Assembly (NCBI RefSeq): GCF_946222305.1
Contig: NZ_CAMIHZ010000027.1
Coordinates: 1 to 32,034, forward strand
From: an uncultured Corynebacterium sp.
GTDB lineage: Bacteria > Actinomycetota > Actinomycetes > Mycobacteriales > Mycobacteriaceae
Reading direction: 5' to 3'
DNA: 32,034 nt
Part shown: one piece after another, positions 31,951 to 32,034 of the stretch
Layout of the letters: each line of letters opens with the position of its first letter
Position numbering within the stretch: position 1 is the stretch's first letter
The notes under the pieces: generated by a model
The model's input: only the letters and a program-made list of their open reading frames with translations
Database searches by the model: none
What the model was told of the DNA's origin: nothing
Made by a program: the position numbers and the translations under genes

Positions 31951-32034
31951 GAGAGTGTCTGATGGTTTGTGTGTGGGTTCCTAACCTGCATGAGGAGATG
32001 GACCAGAATGACTACTGTGGCGAGACGAGATCCG
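31951..32034 (+). mobile_element. Probable 5' end of an insertion sequence, cut by the window edge
   Basis: After the AT-rich genes, the sequence from about GAGAGTGTCTGATGG (31951) has the look of an IS left end: a G/T-rich terminal segment, a short leader, a ribosome site (GAGGAG, 31992-31997) and a start codon. I suspect an IS256-type element from the start of the presumed transposase, but neither the inverted repeat partner nor the transposase body is in the window. The left edge is approximate. Confidence 0.4.
32008..32034 (+). CDS. Start of a putative transposase (partial)
   Basis: Only nine codons are present (MTTVARRDP), running off the window. They are preceded by GAGGAG about ten bases upstream. 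The assignment to a transposase is inference from context and resemblance to actinobacterial IS256-type starts. ATG 31998 in another frame is an alternative start. Confidence 0.35.

Overview
The window looks like chromosomal DNA from a Corynebacterium (Mycobacteriales, high-GC Actinobacteria). The support is gene order and protein type. The series ltbR <- -> leuC-leuD, mutT1, gpsA, ddl, DUF3515, thiL, ung, DAK-family, recG, biotinyl-carrier, rsmD, coaD, then sepIVA-like, DUF177, rnc, mutM, smc, ftsY and amtB matches what I recall of corynebacterial and mycobacterial chromosomes. An arsenate reductase and ArsR of the C. glutamicum kind agree with this. No species is claimed, and no searches were run.

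Layout. (1) 61-2955: leucine biosynthesis, with the IclR-type repressor ltbR divergent from leuC-leuD. (2) 3111-7376: mutT1 (minus), gpsA and ddl (plus), and a membrane-anchored double-DUF3515 protein (minus). (3) 7468-12967: a tightly overlapping thiL-ung-DAK-recG operon. (4) 13063-17497: biotinyl-domain protein, rsmD, coaD, a SepIVA/DivIVA-like septum protein, DUF177, rnc and mutM. (5) 17530-20528: an arsenic-resistance island, arsC-acr3 facing away from arsR and a flavin monooxygenase. (6) 20607-30705: an alanine/glycine symporter, smc, an uncharacterised 1168-residue protein, and ftsY. (7) 30851-32034: the N-terminal part of an ammonium transporter gene that ends early, followed by AT-rich DNA with two unrecognised small ORFs, then what looks like the first bases of an insertion sequence running off the window.

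How they work together. Most of the window is housekeeping: leucine synthesis, lipid and peptidoglycan precursors (gpsA, ddl, coaD), nucleotide-pool and DNA repair (mutT1, ung, recG, mutM), RNA processing (rnc, rsmD, DUF177), chromosome segregation (smc) and membrane targeting (ftsY). The accessory parts are the ars island and the disrupted amtB end.

The points most worth a second look are: the truncated amtB with its foreign-looking cassette; the 1168-residue protein between smc and ftsY; a repeated start-site design (TANNNT box, 6-8 nt, start codon, usually no Shine-Dalgarno) in front of about ten genes, implying leaderless mRNAs; stop codons embedded in hairpin stems at several gene ends; and the tandem duplication inside the DUF3515 protein. 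No tRNA, rRNA or CRISPR array was seen. No stretch over 300 bases lacks a gene.
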